Positions 19,360 to 28,685 are shown, counted from the first letter of the stretch. The stretch: DNA of 64,000 bases from DAOMNO01 sp035443885 (GCA_035443885.1 DAOMNO010000014.1:28712-92711); one strand, 5' to 3'. Notes: generated by a model not told the origin, from the letters alone. Program-made: numbers and translations.

Positions 19360-20571
19360 TCACATCACTTCCGCAAGCGGCACGGCGCAGCGATTCTGTG
19401 CAGCGAGCATGGCTGCTTCCAGCACGCGCTGCACTTCGTAGCCGTCGCGGAAGTCGGGCAGCGGCAGTTCGGGTTGCTCCCCGCCGAGCGTGCGCAGAAT
19501 GTCCGCTGCCATGTTGATGAAGCCGTGTTCATAGCCGATCACGTGCCCATCCGGCCACCAGTTGGCAGCGTAAGGATGCGCGCCGGCTCGCGTACACATG
19601 ATTCGCCGCCAGCCGTCTGTGCGCGGCGCGCCGCCCATTTTGCCGCCTTCGTAGAAGTGCAGCACGTTCATGTCTTCAAACTCAAAGCGAAGTGAAGCGC
19701 GCTCGCCGTTGATTTCGATGGTGTTCGCGTTCAAGCGGCCGGCGGCGACTCGCGTGGCTTCAAAGCTGGCGATGCCGCCGCCCGTGAGTGAAGCGAGAAA
19801 CAGCATGGCGTCATCGACATCAACGGATGATGTTCGAGGTTTCGAGCCTTGCAGCACGTTTGAGGGCATCGCTTCAGCTCGCTCGGTGATAAATGTTTTT
19901 GCGATGGCGCCGTGGATGTCCGTGATCTCCTCCCCCGTGATGAAGCGGGTGAGGTCGATGAGATGCGCGTTCAGGTCGCCATGCGCACCGGAACCGGCTC
20001 GCTTCTTCTCGAAGCGCCAGCTCATTGGTGTCTGCGCGCCGCCCCAGCTTTGCAGGTAGGTTGCACGCACATGCGCGAGGCGCCCCAGCGCGCCTTCGCG
20101 CACCAGCTTGTGCGCCAGCGCGACGGCTGGGCACCGGCGATAGTTGAACCACACGAACGTGCGCTGCGGGGCGGGTGAAGCCTGCGCAGCGCGAACCGCC
20201 ACTTCCAACATTGCGCGGGCTTCCGCCAGACTGCGCGCCAGCGGCTTTTCGCACGCGACATGTTTGCCCGCTTCAAGCATCGCGATTGCCTGTTCCGCGT
20301 GTGCATCGTTGGGGGTGGCCACATCGACCAGTTGCACCCGGTCGTCGTTGGCAAGGCTTCGCCAGTCGGTCGTCCAGCTCTGCCAGCCCCACTTGGGCGC
20401 GAAGTCGCGCAGTGAGGCCTCGTCGCGGGCGGCGAGGGTTCGCAGCACGGGTGTGAGCGGCGTGGAAAAGAAGCGGGAAGCCTGCCCCCAGGCGTTGCTG
20501 TGTGCGCGGCCCATGAACTGCTGGCCGATCAGCGCGATGCCGCATTCTGTAGCGCGAGGGGCGTTTTCCAT
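19360..20571 (-). CDS. Gfo/Idh/MocA family oxidoreductase
   Basis: A 403-residue NAD(P)-dependent sugar dehydrogenase-like protein. The N-terminal Rossmann fold starts GIALIGQQFMGRAHSNAW and continues with VDVATPNDAHAEQA and GKHVACEKPLARSLAEA, the last being the family EKP motif with catalytic Lys. The C-terminal alpha/beta domain follows. No Tat signal is seen, so it is cytosolic. It is first of two genes with the TIM-barrel isomerase and divergent from the ThuA-DUF1080 gene; together they look like a sugar oxidation/cleavage module. The substrate cannot be read from sequence. Confidence 0.9.
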   Translation of the reverse strand: MENAPRATECGIALIGQQFMGRAHSNAWGQASRFFSTPLTPVLRTLAARDEASLRDFAPKWGWQSWTTDWRSLANDDRVQLVDVATPNDAHAEQAIAMLEAGKHVACEKPLARSLAEARAMLEVAVRAAQASPAPQRTFVWFNYRRCPAVALAHKLVREGALGRLAHVRATYLQSWGGAQTPMSWRFEKKRAGSGAHGDLNAHLIDLTRFITGEEITDIHGAIAKTFITERAEAMPSNVLQGSKPRTSSVDVDDAMLFLASLTGGGIASFEATRVAAGRLNANTIEINGERASLRFEFEDMNVLHFYEGGKMGGAPRTDGWRRIMCTRAGAHPYAANWWPDGHVIGYEHGFINMAADILRTLGGEQPELPLPDFRDGYEVQRVLEAAMLAAQNRCAVPLAEVM

Positions 20572-20615
20572 CGATCAGGTATAGTAATGCAAACGCGAAA
20601 GACAGGAGACGCGCC

Positions 20616-21944
20616 ATGCTTGCTGCCGCCTTTGCACCGACCGTACTTGTTTTGACCGCTGCGCTCACCGGCGCGCCGGCTGCTCACGACGCCGAAGCTG
20701 CACCATTGAAGGTGCTTGTGCTCACCGGCGGCGGATATCACGACTTCACCGGCAATACGCCCGCGCTGCTGGAAGGCGTGAAGGGTTTGGCGGCGCGGCC
20801 GATCGAGTTCACGACCTTGAAGCTGGCGACAAGGCCGCGCGAAGGCGATACGGGGCCGTCGCTCGCGGATGAAGACATCTTCTCCCGGCATCATGTCGTG
20901 CTGGCGTATATGCAAGGCGAGCTTGGCTTCACCGATGATGTAAAGGCGCGGTTTCTTTCGTATGTGCGCGAGGGCGGTGGGTATGTCGCCATCCACAGCG
21001 CGGGGGATTCGCATCCGGGCTGGGATGAATACGACAAGCTGCTGGGCGGCAGGTTCGAGTATCACCCGCCTTTCGGTCCCATGACTGTGAAGGCCGAAGT
21101 TACGCTCCACCCCATTATGAAAGGTGTGGACACGACCTGGGAGCTGAACGACGAGTTCTATCACCTGCAGAAGTGCGCGGAAGATGACAAGCTCGTGCTC
21201 ATGCGCGGGCGCAGCCCCGGCGAGGCGGAAGATGCCCCCACGCGCCCCGTCGCATGGGAAAAAAACTACGGCGCGGGCCGCGTGTTTTACACCATCCTCG
21301 GCCATGGCAGAGAGACGCATGAAGATGCGCGCTTCCACAGGTTGATTGCGAACGCAGTCGTGTGGGCTGCGGAAGCGCCGCGACCGGATTCCGAAGGTCG
21401 CTATCACCTGCTCACCGGCGAGCGCAGTGGACTCGAACGCAACTGGTCAATGGCCGGTCCGGGCGGGTTCCGCTGTGAGCAGGGCGAGATCGTCGCGCAC
21501 GGCGGCATGGGATTGTTCTGGTATCACCAGCGGCGCTTCCGCGATTTCACGCTTGAGCTTGAGTTCATGACCACGCGAAAGGAAGACAACTCCGGCATCT
21601 TCGTGCGATTTATGAAGCCCTCGGATGATCCGTGGTACGCCGTCCGTCATGGGCATGAGATTCAGATCTGCGACACAGCGGGGCCAAAGCAGCGCACTGG
21701 CAGCGTGTATTCCTATGCGGATGCGGAGAAGGGACCTGAAGCGTCGTTCGGCCCCGGCAAGTGGAATCGCTATGAAATCACCGTTCGCGGCGATGAATAC
21801 ACCGTCGTGCTCAACGGCAAGCAGATTCTTCAGTGGACCAGCCCGAGCGACCGCCACGGCAGAGAAGGCTACATCGGCTTGCAGAATCACGATGATTCCT
21901 CGCCGGTGCGGTATCGCAACATCACTGTCCGTGAACTGAACTGA
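20616..21944 (+). CDS. Secreted ThuA-like domain fused to DUF1080 (3-keto-disaccharide hydrolase-like)
   Basis: A 442-residue exported fusion. After a signal peptide (about 1-28) comes a ThuA-like glutamine-amidotransferase-fold domain (LKVLVLTGGGYHDFTGNT, VREGGGYVAIHSAGDSH, GAGRVFYTILGHGRETH, to about residue 250). A DUF1080/concanavalin-like domain fills the C-terminus (GRYHLLTGERSGLERNW, DFTLELEFMTTRKEDNSGIFVRF, GREGYIGLQNH). DUF1080 proteins are linked to 3-keto-disaccharide hydrolysis and ThuA to trehalose/keto-sugar metabolism. It is divergent from the Gfo/Idh/MocA gene, whose product could make the keto-sugar or reduce the product. Periplasmic location inferred. Confidence 0.87.
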   Translation: MLAAAFAPTVLVLTAALTGAPAAHDAEAAPLKVLVLTGGGYHDFTGNTPALLEGVKGLAARPIEFTTLKLATRPREGDTGPSLADEDIFSRHHVVLAYMQGELGFTDDVKARFLSYVREGGGYVAIHSAGDSHPGWDEYDKLLGGRFEYHPPFGPMTVKAEVTLHPIMKGVDTTWELNDEFYHLQKCAEDDKLVLMRGRSPGEAEDAPTRPVAWEKNYGAGRVFYTILGHGRETHEDARFHRLIANAVVWAAEAPRPDSEGRYHLLTGERSGLERNWSMAGPGGFRCEQGEIVAHGGMGLFWYHQRRFRDFTLELEFMTTRKEDNSGIFVRFMKPSDDPWYAVRHGHEIQICDTAGPKQRTGSVYSYADAEKGPEASFGPGKWNRYEITVRGDEYTVVLNGKQILQWTSPSDRHGREGYIGLQNHDDSSPVRYRNITVRELN

Positions 21945-21986
21945 CGCAGCGACCGAGTTTCCCTACGGCGCGGCGCGCCGTGCTGA

Positions 21987-23132
21987 ATGATGACCGCCGT
22001 CCTCGCCGCCTACGTTCATTCGATCGACCCGGTGGCGTTTCACTTGGGGCCGCTGGCGATTCGCTGGTACGGCTTGTCATACATGGCGGGATTCGCGGTG
22101 GCATGGGTGCTGCTTCAACAGTTCTCCAAGAAAGGCCGCACGCCGCTCTCGACTCAGGCCGTTGGCGATCTCATGTTCTATATGGTCATCGGCGTGCTGG
22201 CCGGTGGGCGGCTGGGCTATGTGCTCTTCTACGACCAGCGGTTGCTCATCGACTTCTCATCGCATTTCCCATTCTGGGGCGTCTTCGCCATCACGCGCGG
22301 CGGAATGTCGAGCCACGGCGGAATCGTCGGTGTCATTCTCATGTCGATCTTCTACAGCAGGCGCTACCGCATCGCGCCGCTTCATCTCTTCGATCTCGCA
22401 GCGTTCTTCTGCACACCGGGCCTGTTCTTTGGTCGCATTGCGAACTTCGTGAATGCGGAACTCTGGGGTCGCGCGCTGCCTCAGGCTCTGCAAAGCGAAC
22501 CGCCGGGGTGGAGCGTGAAATATCCGCAGGAGATTCTGGAACGGTGGATGCCCGCGCTCAGGCAAGGGCGCCAGACAGCGGAGCAGCATGAAGCGGCCAT
22601 CGCGCGTGTCGCATCAGACCTGCACATCACTGTGCCGCCTGACCAGCTTGCGGGCGTCGTGATCGCTGAGCTTGAACGCAGGCTTGATCTGATCGAGCAG
22701 CAACTCGGCCCCGTGATCGGGCTGGATCAGAACTTTTATGAACGTGTTGTGCGACTTGCTCGTGATTCGGGCGACCTGCTGCATGAACAGGTAACAAGCG
22801 CGCTGTCTCCCTTGCTCACCGCCTATCACCCCTCGCAGCTCTATCAGGCGGTTACTGACGGGCCGATCCTGTTCGCGGTGCTTGCGGTCGTCTGGCTGCG
22901 GCCCCGCAAGCCGGGCGTCGTCGGTGGGGCGTTTCTCATCACCTATGGCATCCTGCGGCTGGTTACAGAGCTGTTCCGCCAGCCGGATGCCGGCGTAGAG
23001 TTGACGCTCAACCTGCTCACGCGCGGCCAGACACTGAGCGCGCTGATGATCGTCTGCGGGGCGGGGATGGTTGCCTGGGGTTCACGTCGGGATGTGCCGA
23101 AAATGGGCGGTCTGCTGGGAAAACAGAGCTGA
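21987..23132 (+). CDS. lgt: Prolipoprotein diacylglyceryl transferase with internal insertion
   Basis: A 381-residue multi-pass membrane enzyme that transfers diacylglyceryl to the lipobox Cys of prolipoproteins. Family motifs are present: HLGPLAIRWYGLSYM at the N-terminus, MSSHGGIVGVI, FFGRIANFVNAELWGR (the Lgt signature) and YHPSQLYQ. Usual Lgt proteins are about 260-300 residues; this one has an extra segment of about 100 residues between VKYP and YHPSQLY (about 190-285) that is charged and helical (AEQHEAAIARVASDL, VVIAELERRLDLIEQQLG). The insert sits where the large periplasmic loop of Lgt lies. The window encodes several candidate lipoprotein clients. Confidence 0.92.
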   Translation: MMTAVLAAYVHSIDPVAFHLGPLAIRWYGLSYMAGFAVAWVLLQQFSKKGRTPLSTQAVGDLMFYMVIGVLAGGRLGYVLFYDQRLLIDFSSHFPFWGVFAITRGGMSSHGGIVGVILMSIFYSRRYRIAPLHLFDLAAFFCTPGLFFGRIANFVNAELWGRALPQALQSEPPGWSVKYPQEILERWMPALRQGRQTAEQHEAAIARVASDLHITVPPDQLAGVVIAELERRLDLIEQQLGPVIGLDQNFYERVVRLARDSGDLLHEQVTSALSPLLTAYHPSQLYQAVTDGPILFAVLAVVWLRPRKPGVVGGAFLITYGILRLVTELFRQPDAGVELTLNLLTRGQTLSALMIVCGAGMVAWGSRRDVPKMGGLLGKQS

Positions 23133-23390
23133 TTACTGAGAAAAGCGCCGTTTTTTCCTTTACAAACGGCCCATGAAGCTTTTCAATGGCACTGGTTCAT
23201 CGGCAGGTGCGGCTCAAATCGCCGAGCCATTCATCCGATTCATTTCATAGTCTTGCTGCCGCACCGACGTGCTACGATAGAGAGAGTGAAACTCCTGCCT
23301 GATCGCGGCCCCGCTGTGTTCAGGCTCGCCTTGCTTGATAAGGCGCACGGTGAACAGCCCGGAGTGAAGCGGGGATCAGGGAGTCGGGTC

Positions 23391-24047
23391 ATGCCAGGCA
23401 CACTCACAACGCCACACGCACCAACGCTTGTTCGAGATTTTGAAGCGATCTACGCTGAGGCGCGCGGTGATGCCTCGCGCATTCCGTGGGCGCACGGTCG
23501 CCCGCACCCCGCGCTCGTAAGCTGGTTGAACGTCGTCGCGCCGTCGCTGGTTCGTTGCGGCGGTCGCGTGGCGGTCATCGGTTGCGGGCTTGGCGACGAT
23601 GCGCGCGAGCTGATGCGCCGCGGCTATGACGTAACCGCGTTCGATTGCAGCCCGACCGCCGTTCGCTGGGCCAGGCAGCTTGATCCCACGCACGAAGGCA
23701 ACTATGTGGAAGCGGATTTGTTTGATGTGCCGCCGCGCTGGCGACATCGCTTCGATCTTGTGGTTGAAGTCAACACGCTGCAATCGCTGCCGATTGAGCA
23801 GCGGGGTGAAGCGATGAAGTGTGCTGCGGAACTAGTAACGAGGCACGGGCACCTGCTGGTCATCTGCCGTGGCTGTGAAAAGCCCGCCGCCGCGAACGAT
23901 GGCCCCCCCTGGCCCTTGACCAGGCACGAACTGCTGGAGCTGGCGAGTGCTGCGGGTCTTCGGCCTGAAGGACAGATCGCTGCGTTTGAGGACGATGAGA
24001 CGCCGCCCGTGCTGCGCCTGCGGGGCGTGTTCCGTCACGGCGTGTGA
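23391..24047 (+). CDS. Class I SAM-dependent methyltransferase
   Basis: A 218-residue protein with a Rossmann-type methyltransferase fold. Motif I is GGRVAVIGCGLGDDARELMRRG, the acidic ribose-binding end of strand 2 is YDVTAFDCSPTAVRWAR, and motif IV region reads FDLVVEVNTLQSLP. It resembles thiopurine- or tellurite-resistance-like methyltransferases in length. The ATG at 23391 is the natural start; the upstream open frame to 23253 has no family similarity. It is followed 13 bp later by a hypothetical gene on the same strand. The methyl acceptor is unknown. Confidence 0.85.
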   Translation: MPGTLTTPHAPTLVRDFEAIYAEARGDASRIPWAHGRPHPALVSWLNVVAPSLVRCGGRVAVIGCGLGDDARELMRRGYDVTAFDCSPTAVRWARQLDPTHEGNYVEADLFDVPPRWRHRFDLVVEVNTLQSLPIEQRGEAMKCAAELVTRHGHLLVICRGCEKPAAANDGPPWPLTRHELLELASAAGLRPEGQIAAFEDDETPPVLRLRGVFRHGV

Positions 24048-24059
24048 TAGTCTGTCGTT

Positions 24060-24836
24060 GTGAAGCCGCTGCAAACCGAAGCGCTGACATGGACCGGCCT
24101 GCTGTCGCAGTGGGTTCGTTTTGCGCAGAGCGCGCCCGCACTGCCGAAGAATGCTGAAGGCGAGCGATGGCGTGCTGCGGTGCCATCCGTCATCGCACTG
24201 CAGGCGGTTACGTTCGCGCTGAACGATCTCGCGCGATTGCCGGTCGCTGATCGAGCGCACGCGCGCGACAAGGCGGACATGATGATCCGCGATCATACCG
24301 CGACGCTGATGTCGATCTGGCAGGGTGACGCGATGCCCAACGCGGTTCAGGAGATGATCGCGGATGCGGATGATGCGCTGGCTCGCGCCGCGTTTGCAGG
24401 TGCGATCGAACTCATCTGGCCCGGTCCCGGCGCGATGGTGATGCCTGCGGTGGATATCGACCTGAATGCGGGTGGAACACTGCTCATCATGCAGCCGGGC
24501 ACGATCGTCATGCCGGGCGAACCAGTGGCGTGGTGGGCGGATCGCGATGGCGAAGAACTCACACGCGCGCTGATCGGTTTTCCGGCGTCGCAGCCGGAAT
24601 CGCCGCGGCAGGTGTATCGCCAGATGCGAGCGGACGGGGTGATGGTTTGCGATGTCATCGCGCCGCTGGCGATGGAGCCGGCACCGGACGGCATGCCTCT
24701 GCTTGTGCCGCTGCTGGAATGCGGCCGCGCCATCGGCCGCTTCACGCTGGATGCAGCCGAATGGGAGTCGATTCAGCGAAATGCAATGTTGAGCGAGATG
24801 ATCGAGGTGGTTGAGCTGACCGCATCGCAACGATGA
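24060..24836 (+). CDS. Conserved hypothetical protein
   Basis: A 258-residue protein beginning with GTG at 24060 (MKPLQTEALTWTGLLSQWVRFAQ). The N-terminal half is alpha-helical and the C-terminal half beta-rich (GAMVMPAVDIDLNAGGTLLIMQPGTIVMPG), without membrane segments. It closely follows the methyltransferase gene and is convergent with a membrane protein gene 2 bp away. I do not recognise the family. Codon use is like the neighbours, so it is probably a genuine gene of unknown function. Confidence 0.7.
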   Translation: MKPLQTEALTWTGLLSQWVRFAQSAPALPKNAEGERWRAAVPSVIALQAVTFALNDLARLPVADRAHARDKADMMIRDHTATLMSIWQGDAMPNAVQEMIADADDALARAAFAGAIELIWPGPGAMVMPAVDIDLNAGGTLLIMQPGTIVMPGEPVAWWADRDGEELTRALIGFPASQPESPRQVYRQMRADGVMVCDVIAPLAMEPAPDGMPLLVPLLECGRAIGRFTLDAAEWESIQRNAMLSEMIEVVELTASQR

Positions 24837-24837
24837 G

Positions 24838-25737
24838 TCAGGTCGTTTCGTTCGATTGCGTGGTTTCCGCAGCAGCGACTTCTTCCGCAGCTTCTTCGTC
24901 TTTTTTCACCGGCTTCGCGTCCGCGTGCCATTGATCGGGATACAGGCGAGATGCGATGGCGCCGATGATGAGATGCAGATTGCGGTGTTTGTAATCATCA
25001 AGCATGATGCGCCTGCCGCTTGAATCGACGACATATGCGATGGATTTTTTCATCCAGCGGCTCATGTCAATGTCGGCGATCTCATCACGCTTGAGCGCGC
25101 CTTCCGGCGTGTGCAGCGTGCCGTCTTCATCAAGGCGATACTTCCTGGCTCGCGTGGCGAAGAGCACCCACAAGTAATACGGCACAAAAGGCAGGCACGC
25201 GATGAACGCCCACTGCGTCGGGCGGTCATATGTGCTGGGCTTCTTGACGGTCGCCACTGCTTGTGCGCCGCGATCGGCGATGTCATGCGCCAGCAGTTGC
25301 ACGCCGGTGAGCGGATAGTCAATCGGTCGCCCTTGATTGAGCGCGCTCTGAAAGAGCATCAGCGCGACGAGCCATGATTCTTCGTTGCGCTCACGGATCG
25401 ATTCAATCGCCTCGCGGAACTCGGCTTCGCGTGCTGCGAGTTTTTCTGCGTCGCCTGCATCGATGGGCACGGGCTTCGCTTTGAAGTGCTCCGTTTGCAG
25501 TCGTTGAATCTCCGCACCGACGAGTGTGCGGGCTTCTTCAGCGGTGGTATCCCATCCGCCCGGCTCCAGCGCGGTTTTGACCTGCATGCAGATGTTGCCG
25601 CGATGCACGGCCATCTCCCGCGAGGGAATGGCATACACGTAGTCGTACACGCCCCAGAGACCCATGACGAGGCAGACGAGGACAACGAAGATGCATCGCC
25701 AGGCGAAATGTCGTGCGATCGTGGTTTCAACAACCAT
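24838..25737 (-). CDS. Hypothetical two-helix membrane protein
   Basis: A 299-residue protein with an N-terminal membrane helix (about 13-33, CIFVVLVCLVMGLWGVYDYVYA), a long soluble region of about 130 residues rich in Glu/Arg helices, a second helix (about 177-195, FIACLPFVPYYLWVLFA), and then a small beta domain resembling a PH-like fold (KYRLDEDGTLHTPEGALKRDEIADIDMSRW). The C-terminal tail is acidic and Ala-rich. No family recognised. The last domain could bind lipid or a membrane partner, but that is a guess. Confidence 0.65.
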   Translation of the reverse strand: MVVETTIARHFAWRCIFVVLVCLVMGLWGVYDYVYAIPSREMAVHRGNICMQVKTALEPGGWDTTAEEARTLVGAEIQRLQTEHFKAKPVPIDAGDAEKLAAREAEFREAIESIRERNEESWLVALMLFQSALNQGRPIDYPLTGVQLLAHDIADRGAQAVATVKKPSTYDRPTQWAFIACLPFVPYYLWVLFATRARKYRLDEDGTLHTPEGALKRDEIADIDMSRWMKKSIAYVVDSSGRRIMLDDYKHRNLHLIIGAIASRLYPDQWHADAKPVKKDEEAAEEVAAAETTQSNETT

Positions 25738-25981
25738 GAGGTGCGGCCCTTGTTCCCGGGGGGTGTCTGGTCGCGAAAAAAACCCGCTGCGGAGTGGAAT
25801 CAGATCGGTGTGAAACGGGTCGTATCATAAGAGACGGCCCAAAACCCGGGCCAGATTACTCGAACGGAGACCTGACAACACGCCGCAGCGACCGAGAATG
25901 CTTGTCCAGTTCCAAAAACGGCTCGGAACCCCGCGGAGTGCGACACCAAGACGATTCCTTCTCTCTCAGGAGCAAACAGTC

Positions 25982-26272
25982 ATGAAGCGTACTTTCATCC
26001 ATCGTTTCGGTCTTCTCACCCTCGCAGGCGGGGTAAGTCTGGCGACGCTCGGCTTCTCCGGCGGGTGCGCAAGCAACGATGCGCAGGGCGGCGCGCTGCT
26101 TGGCGCGGGTATCGGCGCGATTGGCGGTGCAGTGATCGGCCACAACAATGGCCGCCGCGCCGCGGAAGGCGCTGCCATCGGCGCGGGCATCGGCGCACTG
26201 GGCGGGTACATCATCGGCAATGAATCCGACAAGGCCAAGGCCTATCAGTACCACCCCAACTATCGATATTGA
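25982..26272 (+). CDS. Glycine-zipper lipoprotein
   Basis: A 96-residue small lipoprotein. The start at 25982 is preceded by AGGAGC. The signal peptide ends in a lipobox-like GFSGGC, so lipidation by Lgt at Cys27 or so is predicted. The mature part consists of two glycine-zipper segments (LLGAGIGAIGGAVIGHN and AIGAGIGALGGYIIGNE), as in SlyB/OmpA-like outer-membrane lipoproteins (Gly-zipper families), followed by a short polar tail rich in Tyr. It probably sits in the outer membrane, where glycine zippers pack helices. A GC-rich hairpin 46 bp downstream may terminate transcription. Confidence 0.85.
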   Translation: MKRTFIHRFGLLTLAGGVSLATLGFSGGCASNDAQGGALLGAGIGAIGGAVIGHNNGRRAAEGAAIGAGIGALGGYIIGNESDKAKAYQYHPNYRY

Positions 26273-26317
26273 ACCTCCTCCTTTCTCCTCCCCTTGATTG
26301 GGGAAACCTCTGCACAC

Positions 26318-26343
26318 CGCCGCCGGGTTGACGCCCGGCGGCG
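26318..26343 (+). terminator. GC-rich hairpin, probable terminator
   Basis: Ten-base-pair stem (26318-26327 with 26334-26343) around a six-base loop, placed after the glycine-zipper lipoprotein gene. The run of T is weak, so termination may be partial. Confidence 0.5.
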
Positions 26344-26373
26344 TTCTGCGCGCCGGGCGGCTACGATGCCGAC

Positions 26374-26940
26374 GTGAAGCTCTACACCCGCACAGGTGAT
26401 GACGGTTCCACCGGCCTCTTCGGCGGACAGCGCGTGGGGAAAGATCATCCGCGCGTCAACGCCTATGGCACGGTGGATGAACTCAACGCATGCATCGGCC
26501 TCGCTGCGGCTGCGTGTGATGCGAGCCGCCCGCTGCACGCACAGTACCTTCGCATCTTCTCGCAGCTTCAGTCGCGGCTGTTTGATATCGGTGCGGACCT
26601 CGCCACGCCTGAAGGCGACAAGCACGAATCGAAGATCATGCGCATCACCGATTCACACGTGAGCGAAGTGGAAGCATGGATCGACGCGATCGACGGCGGC
26701 AACGCGCCGATGAAGAGCTTTGTGCTGCCCGGCGGTACAGAACTCGCAGCGCGATTGCACCTGGCGCGCACCGTGTGCAGACGAGCGGAACGACTGGTCA
26801 TCGCGCTGGGGCGGGATGAAGCCGTCAGCGAAGGCGCGGTGGTGTACCTGAATCGCGTGAGCGACCTGCTTTTCGCCATGGCCCGCCGCGCGAATGCCGA
26901 TGCGGGAGTGGCGGATATTCCATGGACGCCGGGCACGTAG
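26374..26940 (+). CDS. Cob(I)yrinic acid a,c-diamide adenosyltransferase, PduO type
   Basis: A 188-residue ATP:cob(I)alamin adenosyltransferase starting with GTG at 26374. The family N-terminus is clear (MKLYTRTGDDGSTGLFGGQRV, then YGTVDELNACIGLA), as are the C-terminal arginine-rich VCRRAERLV and YLNRVSDLLFAMAR motifs that form the active site between subunits of the trimer. It makes adenosylcobalamin for B12-dependent mutases or diol dehydratases. No cobalamin riboswitch is seen upstream. It is convergent with the sigma-28-like gene. Confidence 0.95.
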   Translation: MKLYTRTGDDGSTGLFGGQRVGKDHPRVNAYGTVDELNACIGLAAAACDASRPLHAQYLRIFSQLQSRLFDIGADLATPEGDKHESKIMRITDSHVSEVEAWIDAIDGGNAPMKSFVLPGGTELAARLHLARTVCRRAERLVIALGRDEAVSEGAVVYLNRVSDLLFAMARRANADAGVADIPWTPGT

Positions 26941-26946
26941 CACGTT

Positions 26947-27798
26947 TCATTGCATCACGAGTTCGCGTTCCGCTTCGCGAAGCGACAGCCGCGATCGAAT
27001 GCGCTCATGGATCAGTTCGAGCCTTTGCGAGACGCGCGATTCACTGATGCCCAGCGCCATGCCGACTTCGCGCATGGTCAACTCTTCGTAGTAATAAAGC
27101 TGCAGGATGAGTCGATCGCGCTGATCGAGGCCCCGGCTGACCCATTCGCGCATATTTTCGCGCTGCACGTGGACGAGTGGCGTGCGCTGCCGCTCGTCGA
27201 TGATGTTCGCGAAGCCGCCCGGCTCAGCTGGCGCATCGTCCTGTGAAGAGCGCGAATGCAGCGACATGGGCGCGGCAGGGGACCGCTCGGCGAGAAACCG
27301 TTGAAACTCCGGCGGCGAGGTCGAAGCGCGCGTGCGCAGTTCTTCTTCGCTTGGTGCGCGGCCATGCCGCTTGCGGAAATCGTCTTCCGCGTACTGAACC
27401 AGCTTCAATCGTTTGCGCGCCATGCGAGGAAGATGATCGATGCGACGCAGATAATCGTGCATGGCGCCTGCGATGCGCAGCGATGAGAATGTTTCAAAGG
27501 TGATCTCGCGCTCAACGTCGTATCGCTCCATCGCATCAATGAGGCCGAGATATCCCTGCTGCACCAAGTCTTCAAGATCGACCTGGCTGGGCAAGCTCTT
27601 GTGCAATCGTGCAGCGATTCGCCTCACATGCCCCTGCATGTAGTGGACGATGAGTTTCGTGCGCAGGGCATCGGAGCGGCGACGTTTGTACTCTCGCCAC
27701 AGATCGCGCATTGTATCCGTGGAGAGTTCATCCAGCGGCGTTTCAAAGGTAAGTAACGGCGCGGAACCGCGCGTTCGCCTGCTTTGCGGGTAAAGCAT
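26947..27798 (-). CDS. FliA/sigma-28-like RNA polymerase sigma factor
   Basis: A 283-residue sigma factor with regions 2, 3 and 4: VDLEDLVQQGYLGLIDAMERYD and ITFETFSSLRIAGAMHDYLR match FliA/WhiG region 2, and LYYYEELTMREVGMALGISESRVSQ matches region 4. The start at 27798 is favoured over 27840 because AAGGA lies about eight bases upstream. Sigma-28 factors control flagellar or, in some groups, other developmental genes; planctomycetes often have swarmer cells. No anti-sigma gene (FlgM) is visible nearby. Confidence 0.9.
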   Translation of the reverse strand: MLYPQSRRTRGSAPLLTFETPLDELSTDTMRDLWREYKRRRSDALRTKLIVHYMQGHVRRIAARLHKSLPSQVDLEDLVQQGYLGLIDAMERYDVEREITFETFSSLRIAGAMHDYLRRIDHLPRMARKRLKLVQYAEDDFRKRHGRAPSEEELRTRASTSPPEFQRFLAERSPAAPMSLHSRSSQDDAPAEPGGFANIIDERQRTPLVHVQRENMREWVSRGLDQRDRLILQLYYYEELTMREVGMALGISESRVSQRLELIHERIRSRLSLREAERELVMQ

Positions 27799-27945
27799 CG
27801 GTCGAATCCTTGACCTGTGTATTGCGGGTGAAGAACACACCGCGCCGCACGTCCATGACGGCGCATCACGACAGCATAATTGACAAGACGCCTTTGTCCA
27901 GTGGATTACTGCGAAGAAGTGAAATTAAGTTTCATCTTTTGCGCG

Positions 27946-28197
27946 CTATGCGACGGGCAGCATTGGAATCACAAGCTGCACAAGAATCACGAGCGCGATC
28001 GCAAGGCCGATCATGGCAAGCACGATTTGCGCGGTCATCACTGACACCTCACGCCAATACACGCGCAGATCACGCAATCGCAATGCTTTGTAGATCATCG
28101 AAATGCCGAACGCCAAAGGCACAAGCAGTAGATACCACCATGTGTGAAAGACACCAAGAGGTGTGATGAACGGCACATACCCGAAAAGAATGCTCAC
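27946..28197 (-). CDS. Small membrane protein, hypothetical
   Basis: An 83-residue protein with two hydrophobic helices (about 20-38, WWYLLLVPLAFGISMIY, and about 57-78, IVLAMIGLAIALVILVQLVI) separated by a basic loop. It starts with GTG at 28197 and overlaps the stop of the upstream DUF6677-like gene by four bases (GTGA), so the two should be translationally coupled. Function unknown. Confidence 0.72.
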   Translation of the reverse strand: MSILFGYVPFITPLGVFHTWWYLLLVPLAFGISMIYKALRLRDLRVYWREVSVMTAQIVLAMIGLAIALVILVQLVIPMLPVA

Positions 28198-28685
28198 GAT
28201 TCGCCTCCCGGCTGATCGCTTGCACGGCGACGTTCGGGAACTGTCGGCGCGGGATGATGCGCAAAATGCATCGCATCGAGAATCACAACCAGATTCATCA
28301 ATCCGGCTAAGGCGATGAACAATATCCCCATTTCACTCACATGCGCGAGCGCCACAACTTTGCGCTCGGGCGGCAGGCCTTTGACGTAGCTCTGATGCAC
28401 GTAATCCGCGCCGAAGGCGATCGGTCCGCACAATCCTTGCGCAAGGAACCAGAGTCGTTCCTCGCGGCGATCGACCGAACTCACCCCACCGACGAGTAGA
28501 CCCGTAAAGAAGAGGAACAGCACGCCGATCATGATGAACACGCCGCGCTTCCGCTCGCCAAGGCTGATGTGCCCCAGGCCGGGCCACAGCCACGCCAGCA
28601 CCGCAGCGAAGAGGCTGAACTCTCGCACGGGTGCGGGTTCTTTGCTCGTGCTTCCGCTTGTCGAGTTGGGAAGTGTCTCAGCCAT
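28194..28685 (-). CDS. DUF6677-like membrane protein
   Basis: A 163-residue protein with about three to four membrane helices. The first helix region reads LFAAVLAWLWPGLGHISLGERKRGVFIMIGV, a tail-less 'TM2-like' pattern (PGLGH, then a charged turn) seen in DUF6677 and related small planctomycete membrane proteins. It is followed, with a four-base overlap, by another small membrane protein gene; they probably work together. Function unknown, family call moderate. Confidence 0.75.
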   Translation of the reverse strand: MAETLPNSTSGSTSKEPAPVREFSLFAAVLAWLWPGLGHISLGERKRGVFIMIGVLFLFFTGLLVGGVSSVDRREERLWFLAQGLCGPIAFGADYVHQSYVKGLPPERKVVALAHVSEMGILFIALAGLMNLVVILDAMHFAHHPAPTVPERRRASDQPGGES

